DNA of 64,000 nt, from assembly GCF_907164915.1 (NCBI RefSeq), contig NC_061864.1, forward strand, positions 191,889-255,888. The letters run 5' to 3'. Positions 1 through 12,151 of this stretch are shown here, piece after piece (the stretch's first letter is position 1; each line of letters starts with the position of its first letter). Source of the stretch: Impatiens glandulifera (lineage: Eukaryota; Streptophyta; Magnoliopsida; Ericales; Balsaminaceae). The notes below the pieces were generated by a model, which was given only the letters and a program-made list of their open reading frames with translations, made no database searches and was not told the DNA's origin. Made by a program: the position numbers and the translations under genes.

Positions 1-420
1 TTTCTTCCGTCATGGTACGTCACTCTTGAAGTTTGAATCTTCTGACTTTTGTTCGAAACCATCCGGTTTTTGTGTCTTGTGTAATATGATCCGGTTGGAA
101 TGAAAGTTTCTGTCTTGGCTAACCGGTCGCTTGAGAAAGTAAAAACCGGTTCCTCTGATCTTTGACTTGATCACTTGAAACTGGTTTCTTTGAAGTATGG
201 TAGCAACCGGTTTTGATACGCCAACCGGTTCATACGGTTTTGATCTGTACCTGCACATGAAGGTTAACTTCTGTTTAGTTCGTCTGGCCGGTTCCAAAAA
301 TTAATTTACTTAATTTTTCTATCAATTTCTCCCTTTTTGATTATTTAGAATAAATATTCAAAACTTGTAATGTGTGGCCGGTTTGAAAATTAATCTACTT
401 AATTTTTCTATCAATATTAT
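1..420. repeat. CCGGTT-rich segment with an imperfect direct repeat
   Basis: The first 300 bases carry about eight copies of CCGGTT or close variants (for example near 61, 90, 121, 145, 205, 223 and 287), far above chance in AT-rich DNA. About 40 bp starting at 284 (GGCCGGTTCC then an ATTAATTTACTTAATTTT-type stretch) recurs at about 374, giving an imperfect direct repeat roughly 90 bp apart. A 95-codon open frame lies on the minus strand at 10-297. It has no motif I recognise, and the CCGGTT repetition seems to explain it. This is probably the edge of a repeat that begins outside the window. Confidence 0.45.
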
Positions 421-689
421 TTGTCAATTTTTTTTTATCCTCAACAATTGAAAATCAGTGTTTTTTATATTTATTCAACTCTATCTATATAAACATAAGT
501 TTCTCCTAATACATGAAAAAATTATCAAAAAGCAAAAACAATAACTATAAAAGAGAAGTTAAAACAAATTTAATTATCAATAAGATTGTGTGAATTAATG
601 AGATGTGAAGATTAAAGAAAGAAGAAAAAAAAAGAGTAAAAGAAATTGTGAAAACTGAATAAGAAGTATATAAAAACTAAAGAAGAAGA

Positions 690-1015
690 GATAAGAATGA
701 CGAAAAGGAATAATAACTAAAGAGTAAGAAGAAGAATAACTAAAGAAGAAGAGATAAGAGTTATTGAAGAAAGATGAATAACTGGAGAAGAAGAGTAACC
801 GATGAAGAAGATAAAGAGTAACTTGAAGAAGAAGAAGAGTAACTGATGAAAAAAATGAAGAGTAACTTGAAGAAGAAGAGTAACTGATGAAGAAGATAAA
901 GAGTAACTTGAAAAAGAAGAGTAACTGATGAAGAAGATGAAGAGTAACTTGAAGAAGAAGAGTAACTGATGAAGAAGATGAAGAGTAACAGATGAAGAAG
1001 AAGAGATGAAGAGTG
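690..1015. repeat. Purine-rich minisatellite
   Basis: Imperfect tandem repeats of AAGAAGAAGAGTAACTGATG-type units (blocks GAAGAAGAAGAG, TAACTGATG and AAGAGTAACTTG) recur with a period of about 40 bp. The strand is almost purely purine apart from the TAACT/TGATG parts. No coding frame is convincing. The flanks (430-690 and 1015-1160) are AT-rich with nothing recognisable. Confidence 0.7.
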
Positions 1016-1169
1016 ACGGTAGAATATGATGAATGAACTATATATATATATATTATAATTTAGGGTTTTACTTTAGGGATTATGGGTTTTCATATTTGGC
1101 TTTGAAGAGAGAGAGAAATAAAAAAAATTGTAAAATTTTAATATTAAATAAATAAAAAAATATTTAATT

Positions 1170-1353
1170 ATTTTGAGACTCGATAAAGCTCAACAAGCCA
1201 TCGAGCAAGTTTTATATGAGCTCGAGTTCGACTCGAATAATAAACGAGTCGGCTCGAGCTCGACTCGAACTCGATCAAAGTCAAGCTCAAGTCGAGCTTT
1301 GACCGAGCAGCTTGCGAGCGGCTCACGAGCGGCTTGACTCATTTGCAGCCCTA
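1170..1353. mobile_element. Probable hAT-like element terminus
   Basis: The segment is dense in GAGCTCGA / CTCGACTCGA palindromic words and ends in TTTGCAGCCCTA at 1353. Read inward on the minus strand, the end starts TAGGGCTGCAAATGAG, which resembles plant hAT-type nonautonomous termini of the TAGGG(G/C)TGCAAA class. The matching opposite terminus was not found in the upstream 1.1 kb, so this is likely a solo or truncated end. It lies just before the copia remnant. Confidence 0.5.
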
Positions 1354-1479
1354 ATCGTGTGATTAATCTGCAATTTCCAATTGAGATATAGAAACAAAAA
1401 ATAGAAGGTCAGTTTATGTTTAGATTGTTGACGACCAAGTTGTATATAAAGTAGAGGTTATATGGGATGAAGATGCACG

Positions 1480-2690
1480 AAGGTTCATATTTTGGCTCAA
1501 CATGTGAATATAATCAATCAGATAATCATGGATCTAGCACAGTTTGATGTGAATAATAATTATGAAGACAGAGCAATAATTCTTTTGTGCTAGTTACCGT
1601 CTTTCTATGAGAACATAGTGACTACTCTGACATATGGGAAATAAACTATCAAAATTGAAGAAATTACTGTAGCATTGTTGGCCCAAAACCAACATAAACA
1701 AAATGTATGGGTAAATTCTCAATCAAAAAGTTTATGTGTTACATAAAATCAAGGTCGTGGAAGAAGGGAGGAAAAATAGCGTTTTGAAAAAGGAAAATCC
1801 ATACACAAGTCAATCAGTAAAAAGACATTATATCTTCCAGGACAGTTTATGTGAATAATATGTTGATTGTTACCCAACATACTCATGATATTGCTAGATT
1901 GAAATATTTGTCCGGTCGTGAGTTTGATATGAAAGACTTAGGTGTTACATATAATATTTTCGGAATGAAAATTCACATGGATAGAAATTCAAAAAATCGG
2001 TGGTTATCTCAAGGAGCTATGTTGAGGAAATACGAGACGAATTTTGGATGAACAATTTGAAACTAGTGTCAATGCCACTCTTTTGGCGAATAATTTTAAG
2101 TTTTATTCTGAATAATGTCTAAAGACGGACAAGGATATTGAAGACATGACAAATATTTCATATGCAAGTAAACTTGGTTGTTTGATGTATTTGATGGTTT
2201 ATACACGACCATATTTCATATGCAAGTTGTGAGTCAAGTTAGTAAGTTTATGGCAAACTGGGTAAACAACATTGGAAATCAATCAAATGGATCTTCAGGT
2301 ATCTGATGGACACTTCAAGTTATGGTATTGTTTTGGTGATCAACGAGATGATTCTGTAGTTGCTAGATATATGGATTCAGACTATGCTGGTGATATGGAT
2401 GATAGAATGTCTACAAGTTGAAGTTGCTAAGTAAGTGTTGTGAAGTGAAGTTTAATTACTTTGTGGTAGTTATAGCGCCATTTATTTGGCAAAGAATCAT
2501 GTGTACCATGCTAGAACGAAGCATATTGGTGTGAGATTTTACAAAATTAGAGAGTTGATCGAATCTAATGAGATACTATTACAAAGGGTTCATACTAGTG
2601 AAAATGTAGTTGATATGTTGACGAATCCAATTACTACCGACAAGTTCAAACATTATTTGGGCTTGTTGAATGTCTCAAGGTTCTAAGGGA
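1480..2690 (+). pseudogene. Degenerate Ty1/copia retrotransposon body
   Basis: Frames interrupted by stops and frameshifts carry copia-type pieces in the normal order. At 1485-1745 there is a gag-like stretch (AQFDVNNNYEDRAIILLC, stop, LPSFYENIVTTLTYG), as in UBN2-type gag. At 1851-2050 is a reverse-transcriptase piece with FDMKDLG. At 2155-2215 is YASKLGCLMYLMVYTRP, at 2370-2420 MDSDYAGDMDDRMSTS, and at 2486-2685 an RNase H C-terminal piece (SAIYLAKNHVYHARTKHIGV, ending in VDMLTNPITTDKFKHY). Most of the integrase-to-RT part is deleted. No LTR pair was recognised. Old and non-functional. Confidence 0.85.
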
Positions 2691-2880
2691 ATGGTGGTAG
2701 GTCAGTCCACTTGGAGTGTCTGAAACTCTTTATTGTTATCTTCTAAGAAAGCTTGAATTTCTCGAATGTGTAGATATTTTATTTATCTCCTATGAGATGG
2801 AATATTAGTCAATGTGTAGATTGTTGTGTATGTACCTTATATACACATTCTAATTAAGTTTAGAGTTAGTGAGATGGGTT

Positions 2881-3290
2881 CACTGGTGAAAAAGGGGTCA
2901 AAACCGAGAATAAAAACTCTCAGTAATGACCCTATATCTTTCGGTATTGACCTAATACCGAAAGTTTTGGTGACTCTCGCCATTCCTCGGTATTGACTCT
3001 TTTGATAAATATAATTGGACATTACCGAGAGATATCGTAGAGTTTTTGGTTTAGACCCTCGAGAGATAAACTGAAAGTTTTCCAATTAACTTTAGGTTTT
3101 TCTTCAAAGGGAAAAACCGAAAGTTTTATAATTAATTTTCGGTTTTTCTTTATAAGAAAAACTGAAAGCTTTCCATATAACTCTCGGTTTTTCTTTTGAA
3201 GAAAAACTGAAAATTTTTCATTTAACTTTCGTTTTTCCCTACAAAATGTACAAAATAGGTCGATTGTTTTGTGCGCAACCAAAACTTGTT
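2881..3290. mobile_element. CACTA (En/Spm) terminus with subterminal repeats
   Basis: CACTGGTGAAAAAGGGG starts at 2881 and matches the form of plant CACTA terminal inverted repeats. Behind it follow many short direct and inverted copies of ACCGAAAGTTTT / CTCGGTATTGAC / TTTTCGGTTTTTCTT up to about 3240. This is the subterminal repeat array typical of these elements, which transposase binds. A CACTA-type transposase remnant follows inside the element on the minus strand. The opposite terminus was not found before the minisatellite block at 5.85 kb, so the element looks truncated on that side. Confidence 0.75.
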
Positions 3291-3589
3291 CAGCTAAACC
3301 AATATATCAATAATAAAACAAATGACATTCATAAAGAAAATTGTCATTATCATTCCAAAATTCTCAACCAAACTAATCATCCAAACAATCTGTTTTAAAT
3401 TCAAATGAAAACGTACTCAATCAATTCATAAACATGTTTTCAGTCGAAACAACCAATCAAAACGTACTAGAATTAGCTGGTGGGGGGAGGAGGAGGTGGT
3501 TGTTGATGTTGATGTTGCCTCATAAACATTTCAAAGCTCTCAATTCTTGCATTAATTTGTAACATTTCCCTCTCTATTCTTTCGGTCAT

Positions 3590-5571
3590 TTATAACTTCT
3601 CCCTCTCCATTCTTGTCACAATTTCTAGTTTTTCCGCTTTTATTTCATTAATTGTTCGAGTTCTTTCTTCATCCCTCTTCTCCAATTCCTCCAGTTTCAT
3701 CAACATTCTTTGATTCTCTTCAAACAATCGATCAGTGGATCGTTGTGAATTGTTGCCACTTCGACGATCCTCACGAAAGTGTGTGGGCCGGATGTCTGAT
3801 CCCATATAGAACACTCCCCCATATTTTTGTTGTTCGAACACCCTCTCCGTCAACTCAAAGTCAGATATTTCTGGTTCGTTACTTCTTACTTCCTTTATTT
3901 CAACCTGCACATTTGATTTAAATTTTCATTTACATAATAAAAAATTAGCTATATTCAATTAACTTACAATTTTCTATTGCGCTCGTTCGTCCGGGACAAG
4001 GGTTGGGTTTTCTTTCGTAGATTTTGGGGTACAGGTCATCTTGAATACTTCAACGACAAAGGGAGTCCACCCCATTTCAAGCGCCTGTTGAAATAAATGA
4101 TTTATAAAATTAATAACAATCTTTATATTAAGTTATTAGAAATAATGTACATACCAATTCTTCCTCCACTTGAGCAAACGGTTTACTTCTAGTATGATGT
4201 GAAAATTTTAGCTTTTTTCTGTTAACAACATTGGTACGACTATTGTGCTGTATTTGAAATAAAAATGAAGTTAGAATAATTAATATCAAATTTTATTTGA
4301 ATTATGAAACCGTACCTTAAATTTTTCCGTGAAGTAATGGTTGTGACACACAAACTCTCAATCATCTCGATCGTATTTTAATGGAGGATTGGCCAGTACC
4401 GCCGCCTCATCTCCTTGATGAATGCGATATAATCCATGTTCAAATCCGAGCGTCATCTATCCCATATATATTTGGCGTGTGCCACTCCGAACATTTGATA
4501 TTGATCAATAGAACCATCAGTAGACTCGAACGGATCCTGAAAAATAAATCATTCAAATGTCATAAAAAAAAGTATTGAATGATTAATGTATAATTAAGTA
4601 ATGATTACCGGCATAACAAATCAAAGTGAATCCAATTGGTCAACACTTAATGTCTTCCACTTTAGGAGACGATGTGAGACAACTGAGGGGTCCCGTACAA
4701 CTGACCCCAAATGTCTAGACCACATTGTTCTTCCGTCGCTGACACCGTCGGGCCTCCCATCTACTGCTCTAAAAGTCAGAGCAATCTTTGTCCTTGGTGG
4801 CCTTTTAAATAGCGCGATATTCTTGTTCTTCCCCCGTCTCTTGCGGGCGGAAGATTCTTCAAAATTATTAAATTCATAATAAGATATGTAAATCAATTCA
4901 AACAATAACTAAGTGTAAACAAGTTACCTGTCAATGATGGGTCAGGAGTGGAATGATCCTCCTCGTCATCCTCCTCATGAGCCTCGTCGCCAACCTCATC
5001 GTCATCCTCCATATCAGCAAACGTACTCTCAACAAACTCTTTAACCTCAACATCAATATCCTCGTCATGTGTACCTGCTGGGGAGCAGTAGCTAACGGAT
5101 CCACAGTTAATGGTGGTTGATCTCTAGAAGACCCTTCTCGGAGCCTTAAATTTTATGATTGTGCTAGTATGTTCTAATATGTTTTAGACAGTTTGTTGGG
5201 TCTTCAACCTCAACATTAATATCCTTATCATGTGTACCTGTTGGGGAGCAGTAGCTAACGGGTCCACAGTTAATAGTGGTTGATCTCTAGAAGACCCTTC
5301 TCGGAGCCTTAAGTTTTATGATTGTGCTAGTAGGTTCTGGTATGTTTTAGACAAACGTACTCTCAACAAACTCTTCAACCTCAACATCAATATCCTCGTC
5401 ATGTGTACCTGCTGGGGGAGTAGTAGCTAACGGGTACACAGTTAATGGTGGTTGATCTCTAGAAGACCCTTCTCGGAGCCTTAAGTTTTCTGATTGTGCT
5501 AGTAGGTTCTGGTATGTCTTAGATAGTTTGTTGGGTGTTTTCTTCATTTTCTTCCAAGTAGTTTCGGACAT
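3590..5571 (-). pseudogene. Decayed CACTA transposase (Ptta/En-Spm type)
   Basis: Minus-strand pieces run in order from a start at 5571 (MSETTWKKMKKTPNKLSK), through a duplicated acidic linker. A conserved block at 4620-4870 (RGKNKNIALFKRPPRTKI, then LTFRAVDGRPDGVSDG and VVRDPSVVSHRLLKWKTLS) is followed by a DPFESTDGSIDQYQMFGVAH-like piece at about 4470-4540 and HTRSKPFAQVEEEL at about 4160-4200. A coiled-coil C-terminal part at 3590-3910 contains YGGVFYMGSDIRPTHF. These are the usual parts of plant Ptta/En-Spm (Transposase_24-type) proteins. Some gaps may be introns, but stops and the triplicated linker argue for a dead copy. It belongs with the CACTA end at 2881. Confidence 0.75.
5020..5545 (-). 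repeat. Triplicated segment inside the transposase remnant
   Basis: A block encoding the acidic linker and the LLAQSENLRLREGSS region is present three times. Landmark CCTCAACATCAATATCCT occurs at 5045, 5208 (two changes) and 5379, so the period is about 163-171 bp. The third copy is joined in frame to the start codon at 5571. Copies are about 90 percent alike by eye. Confidence 0.75.
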
Positions 5572-5849
5572 TCAGAAATTTTTAATGTATACCATTAATA
5601 AATGAGCGAATAATTTAAAATAAAGTAGTAATAAGAATGAATATAAATTAAAAAACATAAATCTACCTAATTAATTAATATGAACTATATATTGGTAAAC
5701 CGCGGATTTATTTTTGTCACAATCTTCCAACCGGGTCGGGCTGACATATAAGGGGCGTAGAATACTTGTTTTGCTTGACTCGCCAATATATACGGGTCCT
5801 GATTTTGGATTTTTTAAATTCGGTTTACATTTATACTTACGAAGCCATA

Positions 5850-7430
5850 TTATTTATATATTTAAAATATTATTTATCTATAAATATTTTAGATAAAATT
5901 TATATTATTCAAATCTAATTAATTTAAAATTAGTTTTAGTTTGTAAAATTAATTTTAATCTTAAACTTAATATGTTAACATATATTTATCACATCGGCAC
6001 TCCACTTAACCCCTCAATTGACCATCATCTTGTGACTCACACTTCTTCATATGCCTTTTTTACCCCATCGGGGAACCAACCACCCACTAATCTTAGTCGA
6101 CCTCAATTGATGACACATCTCTTATCTCTCGTCAAACTCAACCACCAATCTTAATTTCCATCTCACACTCGACAAACCACTCACCACCCACCTGACCTCC
6201 ATCTCGTGATCTTACACTTTCAAATGTTCGCCAAATCAACTATTAATTCCGACCTCACACTCGAAAAATACCCACCACCCGACCTACATCTCGTGATCTC
6301 ACACTTTCAAATGCTCGTCAAACCAATCACTAATTCCGACCTCACGCTCAATAAACCACCCACAACGACCTCCATCTCGTGACCTCACACTTTCAAATAA
6401 TTACCAAACCAACCAATAATTTCGACCTCACACTCAACAAACCACCCACCACCCGACTACCATCTCGTGACCTCACACTTTCAAATGCTCGTCAAACCAA
6501 CTACTAATTCCGACCTCACACTCGACAACCACCCACCACCCAACATTCATCTCATGACTTCACACTTTCAAATGCTCACAAAACCAACCACTAATTCCGA
6601 CCTCACACTCGACAACCACCCACCACCCAACATTCATCTTATGACCTCACACTTTTAAATGCTCGCCAAACCAACTACTAATTTTAACCTCACACTCGAC
6701 AAACCACACATCACCCACCTGACCTCCATCTCGTGACCTCACACTTTCAAATGCTCGTCAAGCCAACCAGTAATTTCGACCTCACACTCGACAAACCACC
6801 CACCTCTATATCGTGACCTCACACTTTTAAATGCTCGTCAAACCACCCACCACTATATCGTGACCTCACACTTATAAATGCTCTTCAAACCAACCACTAA
6901 TTCCGACCTCATACTCGACAAACCACCCACCACTTGACCTCCATCTCGTGACCTCACACTTTCAAATGCTCGTCAAATCAATCACTAATTCCGACCTCAC
7001 ACTTGACTAACCACCTACCACCTGACCTCCATCTCGTGACCTCACACTTTCAAATGATAGTCAAACCAACCAATAATTCTAACCTCATACTCGACAACCA
7101 CCCATCACCTGACCTCCATATTGTGACCTCACACTTTCAAATGCTCGTCAAACCAACCACTAATTTCGACCTCACACTTTCAGATGTCTCGTATCCTTTG
7201 TTTAAAACTTGCGTCATTATATGTTATAATCAATAATGCATTCTTGAAAATCTAAATTTGTATGTTTTGGAATTCGAATCATTGTCTTAAATATGAAATG
7301 TGAACAATTTAACCACTAGACCATTTGAGATTGTTGAAATAGTTTTCTTATTTTGTGTATGTATATGTATTTTGTATTTAATATTTATTACCAATTAATT
7401 AAGTTTTATTTGAACCAAACATTATTTATG
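5850..7430 (-). repeat. Left (inverted) Helitron-related minisatellite arm
   Basis: The reverse complement of this stretch matches the right arm at 13,890-15,720. It includes a unique leader (about 5850-5985, with TAAATATTTTAGATAAAATT), an array of an ~88-bp unit at about 5995-7185 (key words CTCGTGACCTCACACTTTCA and CGACCTCACACTCGACAAAC), a degenerate tRNA-like sequence at 7262-7325, and a TTACCAATTAATTAAG junction at about 7390. The Helitron hairpin and CTAG end seen in the right arm are absent here. Short open frames inside the array are a by-product of the repeat. Confidence 0.75.
7262..7325 (-). repeat. Degenerate tRNA-like sequence (copy in left arm)
   Basis: Read on the minus strand it has TGGTCTAGTGG, a good match to the pol III A box, and GATTCGAATTC at B-box spacing. 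It is homologous to 13,968-14,032. No acceptor-stem pairing is evident, so it is not a functional tRNA gene. Confidence 0.5.
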
Positions 7431-7439
7431 TTAATAAAG

Positions 7440-7441
7440 AA

Positions 7442-7477
<36 letters not shown>

Positions 7478-7601
7478 TGAGAGAAAAAAAATTATAACAA
7501 AAGATAAAAATATATTTATATAAAATTAATGATGAAAAATAATATAATATATATATATAAGGTAACTACATTTAATTAATATATATATATATATTATTAA
7601 T

Positions 7602-7641
<40 letters not shown>

Positions 7642-8021
7642 GATTAGTTAGAATATATATATATATATACATATCTATATATTTAGAGAAATGATTGGCA
7701 AAAAGGAATTTGATGGAGGAAATGAGTGAGTGAATGATGTGGCGCAATTTAACAAAAAAAAAATTCTCTCTTCTCTCTCTCCTCACATTTTATCATTTTT
7801 CTACTAGTGATTTCATCCTCATTCCTCTTCCTCCCTCAACTTTCCTTCTCTATCACTCCTCATATAATTAATGAGGGAAAAATAGTTAGAAAAAAAATAT
7901 ATAAGATAAAATATACTTATAATTTTTAAAATTTAAAATTTAATTAAATAAAATAAAATAGGAGAGAGAAAAGAGAAAATACATATGAGATTATTGTGGT
8001 GTTTGTTGATTAACTTCAAAT
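7440..8021. repeat. (TA)n microsatellites and AT-rich spacer
   Basis: Several (TA)n tracts (about 7446-7472, 7548-7560, 7579-7595, 7604-7640, 7651-7670) lie in AT-rich sequence with a pyrimidine-rich patch at 7761-7860. No gene is seen. The minus-strand open frame of Ile/Tyr codons here is microsatellite translation. Confidence 0.7.
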
Positions 8022-9003
8022 AGGGCAAATTATCTGGGCGGCCCTCGAACTATATCGATAGCTCACTTTTGGCCCTCAAACTAATTTTTGAAACAAATCG
8101 CCCCTTCAACTTTTTAGTTAAACTTAAAATATTATTTTTTTATATATTATCTTTAATCTTATATTTTATATTTATATATATAATTATTAAATCACTTTTA
8201 TATAATATTATATATATATATTATTATTAAATTTTATATAATTATTAAATCTTTTATATAATAAATAAATAATATATATATATATATATATATTATTTAT
8301 TTTTATCTATATATATATATATAATTTATATATATTATCTTTAACTAATTTATATATAATATTTATATAATATATATATTAAAAAATAATTTAAGTGTTA
8401 AAAGTATTTGGGTAGTTAGAAGGTTTCAATTACTTTTAATCTTTCAAATTATTTTGTAAAATATATATTCTATAAATTATATAAATTTATTTATATATAT
8501 ATATAATTAATGATTAGGGATAATCCATATAATTTATTTTTAAACTTTGTTTTATATATATTAAAAATAATTTATTAAAAGTAATTGTAACACTTAAATT
8601 ATTTTTTAAAATATATATTATATAAATATTATATATAAATTAGTTAAAGATAATATATATAAATTATATATATATATATAGATAAAAATAAATAATATAT
8701 ATTATTTATTTATTATATAAAAGATTTAATAATTATATAAAATTTAATAATAATATATATAATATTATATATAAGCGATTTAATAATTATATATATAAAT
8801 ATAAAATATAAAATATAAGATTAAAGATAATATATAAAAAAATAATATTTTAAACTTAAACCGTTAGGTTTAACCAAAAAGTTGACGGAAGGGCCATTGG
8901 TGACCTTTATAAAAGTTAAAGAGGCGATTTGTTTCAAAAATTAATTTGAAGGCCAAAAGTGAACGATTGAGATAGTTTGAGGGCTGCCCAGGTAATTTGC
9001 CCT
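8022..9003. mobile_element. Long-armed foldback (MULE-like) element
   Basis: Starts AGGGCAAATTATCTGGGCGG at 8022 and ends with its near reverse complement CAGGTAATTTGCCCT at 9003. The two ~490-bp arms are inverted copies meeting near 8510; for example GGCCCTCAAACTAA and AAACAAATCGCC in the left arm mirror TTAATTTGAAGGCC and GGCGATTTGTTT in the right. The arms are mostly AT-rich apart from the outer ~90 bp. Flanking 9-mers CTTCAAATA (8014-8022) and TTTAAAATA (9003-9011) agree at 7 of 9 positions, as for a Mutator-type target duplication that includes the outermost base. There is no coding sequence. A transcript through it would form a long hairpin. Confidence 0.8.
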
Positions 9004-10093
9004 TTAAAATAAATTATTATATCTATCAATAAGTTGATATAAAAAAACTAATTAAGAGGAGTTGACCACATTTATTTTCTTAATTTGATAAACAACCATT
9101 AATTAATTATTAGAGTTTCTTGTATTACAGTACAGCTGTTAATAGAAATGCCGTCTTTTGGAGAACTAGGCATTAATTAGTAATTAGTCGATCGGAAGAT
9201 AACAATTAATTAAGTCATGGGTAGCTCAAACTTAGATTACAATTACCCTATGAATAATTTGATAATCACATTTGATCTCAACTAATTTCTTTTTATTTGG
9301 GAAATCATCAACTAGCTAGCTAATTATAATGTGTTACTAGGGTTTTGTATCAAATTAATTACTACATATATATTTTTATTATTTAGGAGGAGGGTTTCAC
9401 GATCGATGCTCAAGAAATGAAAGTCTAATTAATTAATTAATTAAGTAATCTAGACGTATGGTCAACTGCATTAAGTAATTTAGGAGGAGGGTTTCACGAT
9501 CATCATGTCTTACTCTAGCTAATCGGATTAATTAATTAATTAATTAATTAGCTAACCTAGAACATACATTATCATGTGCATGCATGATCACCACGCGCAC
9601 ACTCAGACTACTCATAATTAATTAATTAATTAATTAATCACATTATTAATAATAATATTATCTTTATATAATTTACCAAATAATGTTCATTATTCAACGT
9701 ATTAATTATACTCCACATTTCTATTATTTTATCATTTCGTTGAATGCTCCAATGCATATATATTAGTTATTGGTAACTTACAAGAATTGATTGATGACTC
9801 TTGAGGTATTATTAGGTCATTTTGGAGTTTGAGTCAAGAGTAAATTATAATCATTTTTCTTCTTTTTTTTAAATAATGAGATAGTTATTAATTATAGACA
9901 GCTCATGATAATATCCTTGATATCATGATCATACTTTATCGAAAATATATATATAACTTTTTAAGAAAATAATAACTAGATATTAATAAAAGAGAATAAT
10001 ACAAATAAAAAGAAAAAGGATAAAATGCAACAAATTAAAACATGTGACAAAAGATGACAATTCAAAAACGATTAAAAAAAGTAAAACAGCAAA
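9004..10093. other. Intergenic, AT-rich, no gene seen
   Basis: No coding frame or element boundary is recognised. A direct repeat TAGGAGGAGGGTTTCACGAT occurs near 9385 and 9480, and several (TTAA)n/(ATTA)n runs are present (9425-9445, 9530-9552, 9617-9640). Confidence 0.6.
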
Positions 10094-10726
10094 TCTATAT
10101 ATATCTAATAACGCTTAATTTAAAATATTTGAGGTGTATTACACGCTCTTTCCAAAATCATTCACAAATCAGGTAATTTCTCTTTCCTAATTTATTTATT
10201 TTAATTAGTTTCTCTCTCCTAATATATATATATATAAATTTCTTTCCTAATATGTATATATATTTCAATATTTTTTTTCTCTCTTTACCATATAGATATT
10301 TATATTATTTTTTTTCACACTAATAATATAAAATATTTTTTTATTATATTAATAAACATTTATTTATATTTATATATAATAACGTTTAATATGATTTATT
10401 AAATTAACAATAAAAATTCACTATAATTCTCTTTCTCTATTTTTCTTAATTAAATTATATTAATATTAATTCAAAATTTTCATTAAATATCAATTATAAA
10501 ACCTCCAAAAAAAAACGTATAATAAAATATTAATTATAAAAACTCCCACGACAACATGAATTCTCATTAATTTAGTATTAAATATTAATTATAAAATCTT
10601 GCAATTTAACCAATTAAATCAGACTTTTCATTTTCTTCTCCACCCAAATATTTTTCTACTTATAAATAATCTTACATCAACAAAGTTCAACTTCAACAAG
10701 AATATTCAACTCAGAGTCCCCATGGA

Positions 10727-10922
10727 TTGTTGAGCACGATTGAATCCTTCGATTCTGGCCAATTACATTGGAAAATGCGTAAAATTTCAGATAACAACGA
10801 TAAAGGTTGCATCTTTGAAAGGGGAGAAGGTTTGGTGATGGCGTCAATTCTAGAGGCGATCCTAAATAAATTTTGTATAAGAAACTTTTTTTCGGTTTAT
10901 TATTTTGATTCTTTGTTTAGTG

Positions 10923-10957
<35 letters not shown>

Positions 10958-10960
10958 TAG
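10727..10960 (+). other. Duplicated open frame of unknown nature (copy 1)
   Basis: A 77-codon open frame starts MLSTIESFDSGQLHWKMRKI and runs into a (TA)n tract that supplies its Tyr/Ile tail. The first ~60 codons sit in the least AT-rich part of the duplicated unit and could be a captured gene fragment. I do not recognise the sequence. The same frame, with a different tail, lies at 12,152-12,433. There is no evidence that it is translated. Confidence 0.3.
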
Positions 10961-12151
10961 ATTGTACTTTTTAAATTTTTTAATTCAAATAAATTGTTTT
11001 TTTATTATCTATTTTTAATGTACTCTCATCATAAAATTACAAATTATTTTACCATATAAAATTACAATTTTCTTTCATAAATATTAATCATATATATAAT
11101 AATAATATATATATATATCTTTTCTCTCCTAATCTATATATATCTAATAACGCTTAATTTAAAATGTTGGAGGTGTAACACACGCTCTCTCCACCATCAT
11201 TAACAAATAAGGTAATTTCTCTTTCCTAATAATTATTTATCTTAATTATTTTCTCTTTCCAAATAATTATATATATATATATATATATAAATTTCTTTCC
11301 TAATATATAAATGCACTTACATTCATATATATAAACAATTTTTTTATAAATGCACTTACATTCATAATTTTATATTTATTTGTTACCTTATATATTATAT
11401 TATTTTTCATCAATAATTTTATGTATTTTATACATTTTTTCTATTATATATATATATTTAATATTTTCATTATGAGTATAAATAATTTTTATGTTATAAA
11501 AAAATTAACTAATTACTAATCTATATATATCTAATAACGCTTAATTTAAAATATTTGAGGTGTATTACACGCTCTTTCCAAAATCATTCACAAATCAGGT
11601 AATTTCTCTTTCCTAATTTATTTATTTTAATTAGTTTCTCTCTCCTAATATATATATATATAAATTTCTTTCTAATATGTATATATATTTCAATATTTTT
11701 TTTCTCTCTTTACCATATAGATATTTATATTATTTTTTTTCACACTAATAATATAAAATATTTTTTTATTATATTAATAAACATTTATTTATATTTATAT
11801 ATAATAACGTTTAATATGATTTATTAAATTAACAATAAAAATTCACTATAATTCTCTTTCTCTATTTTTCTTAATTAAATTATATTAATATTAATTCAAA
11901 ATTTTCATTAAATATCAATTATAAAACCTCCAAAAAAAAACGTATAATAAAATATTAATTATAAAAACTCCCACAACAACATGAATTCTCATTAATTTAG
12001 TATTAAATATTAATTATAAAATCTTGCAATTTAACCAATTAAATCAGACTTTTCATTTTCTTCTCCACCCAAATATTTTTCTACTTATAAATAATCTTAC
12101 ATCAACAAAGTTCAACTTCAACAAGAATATTCAACTCAGAGTCCCCATGGA

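Noticed and set aside
5995..7185. CRISPR-like regular repeats
   Set aside because: Units are contiguous 88-bp minisatellite copies without unique spacers, in a plant genome beside a Helitron end.
7526..7786. Minus-strand protein rich in Ile and Tyr
   Set aside because: Translation of (TA)n microsatellites; the same applies at 13,037-13,329 and 55,776-56,024.
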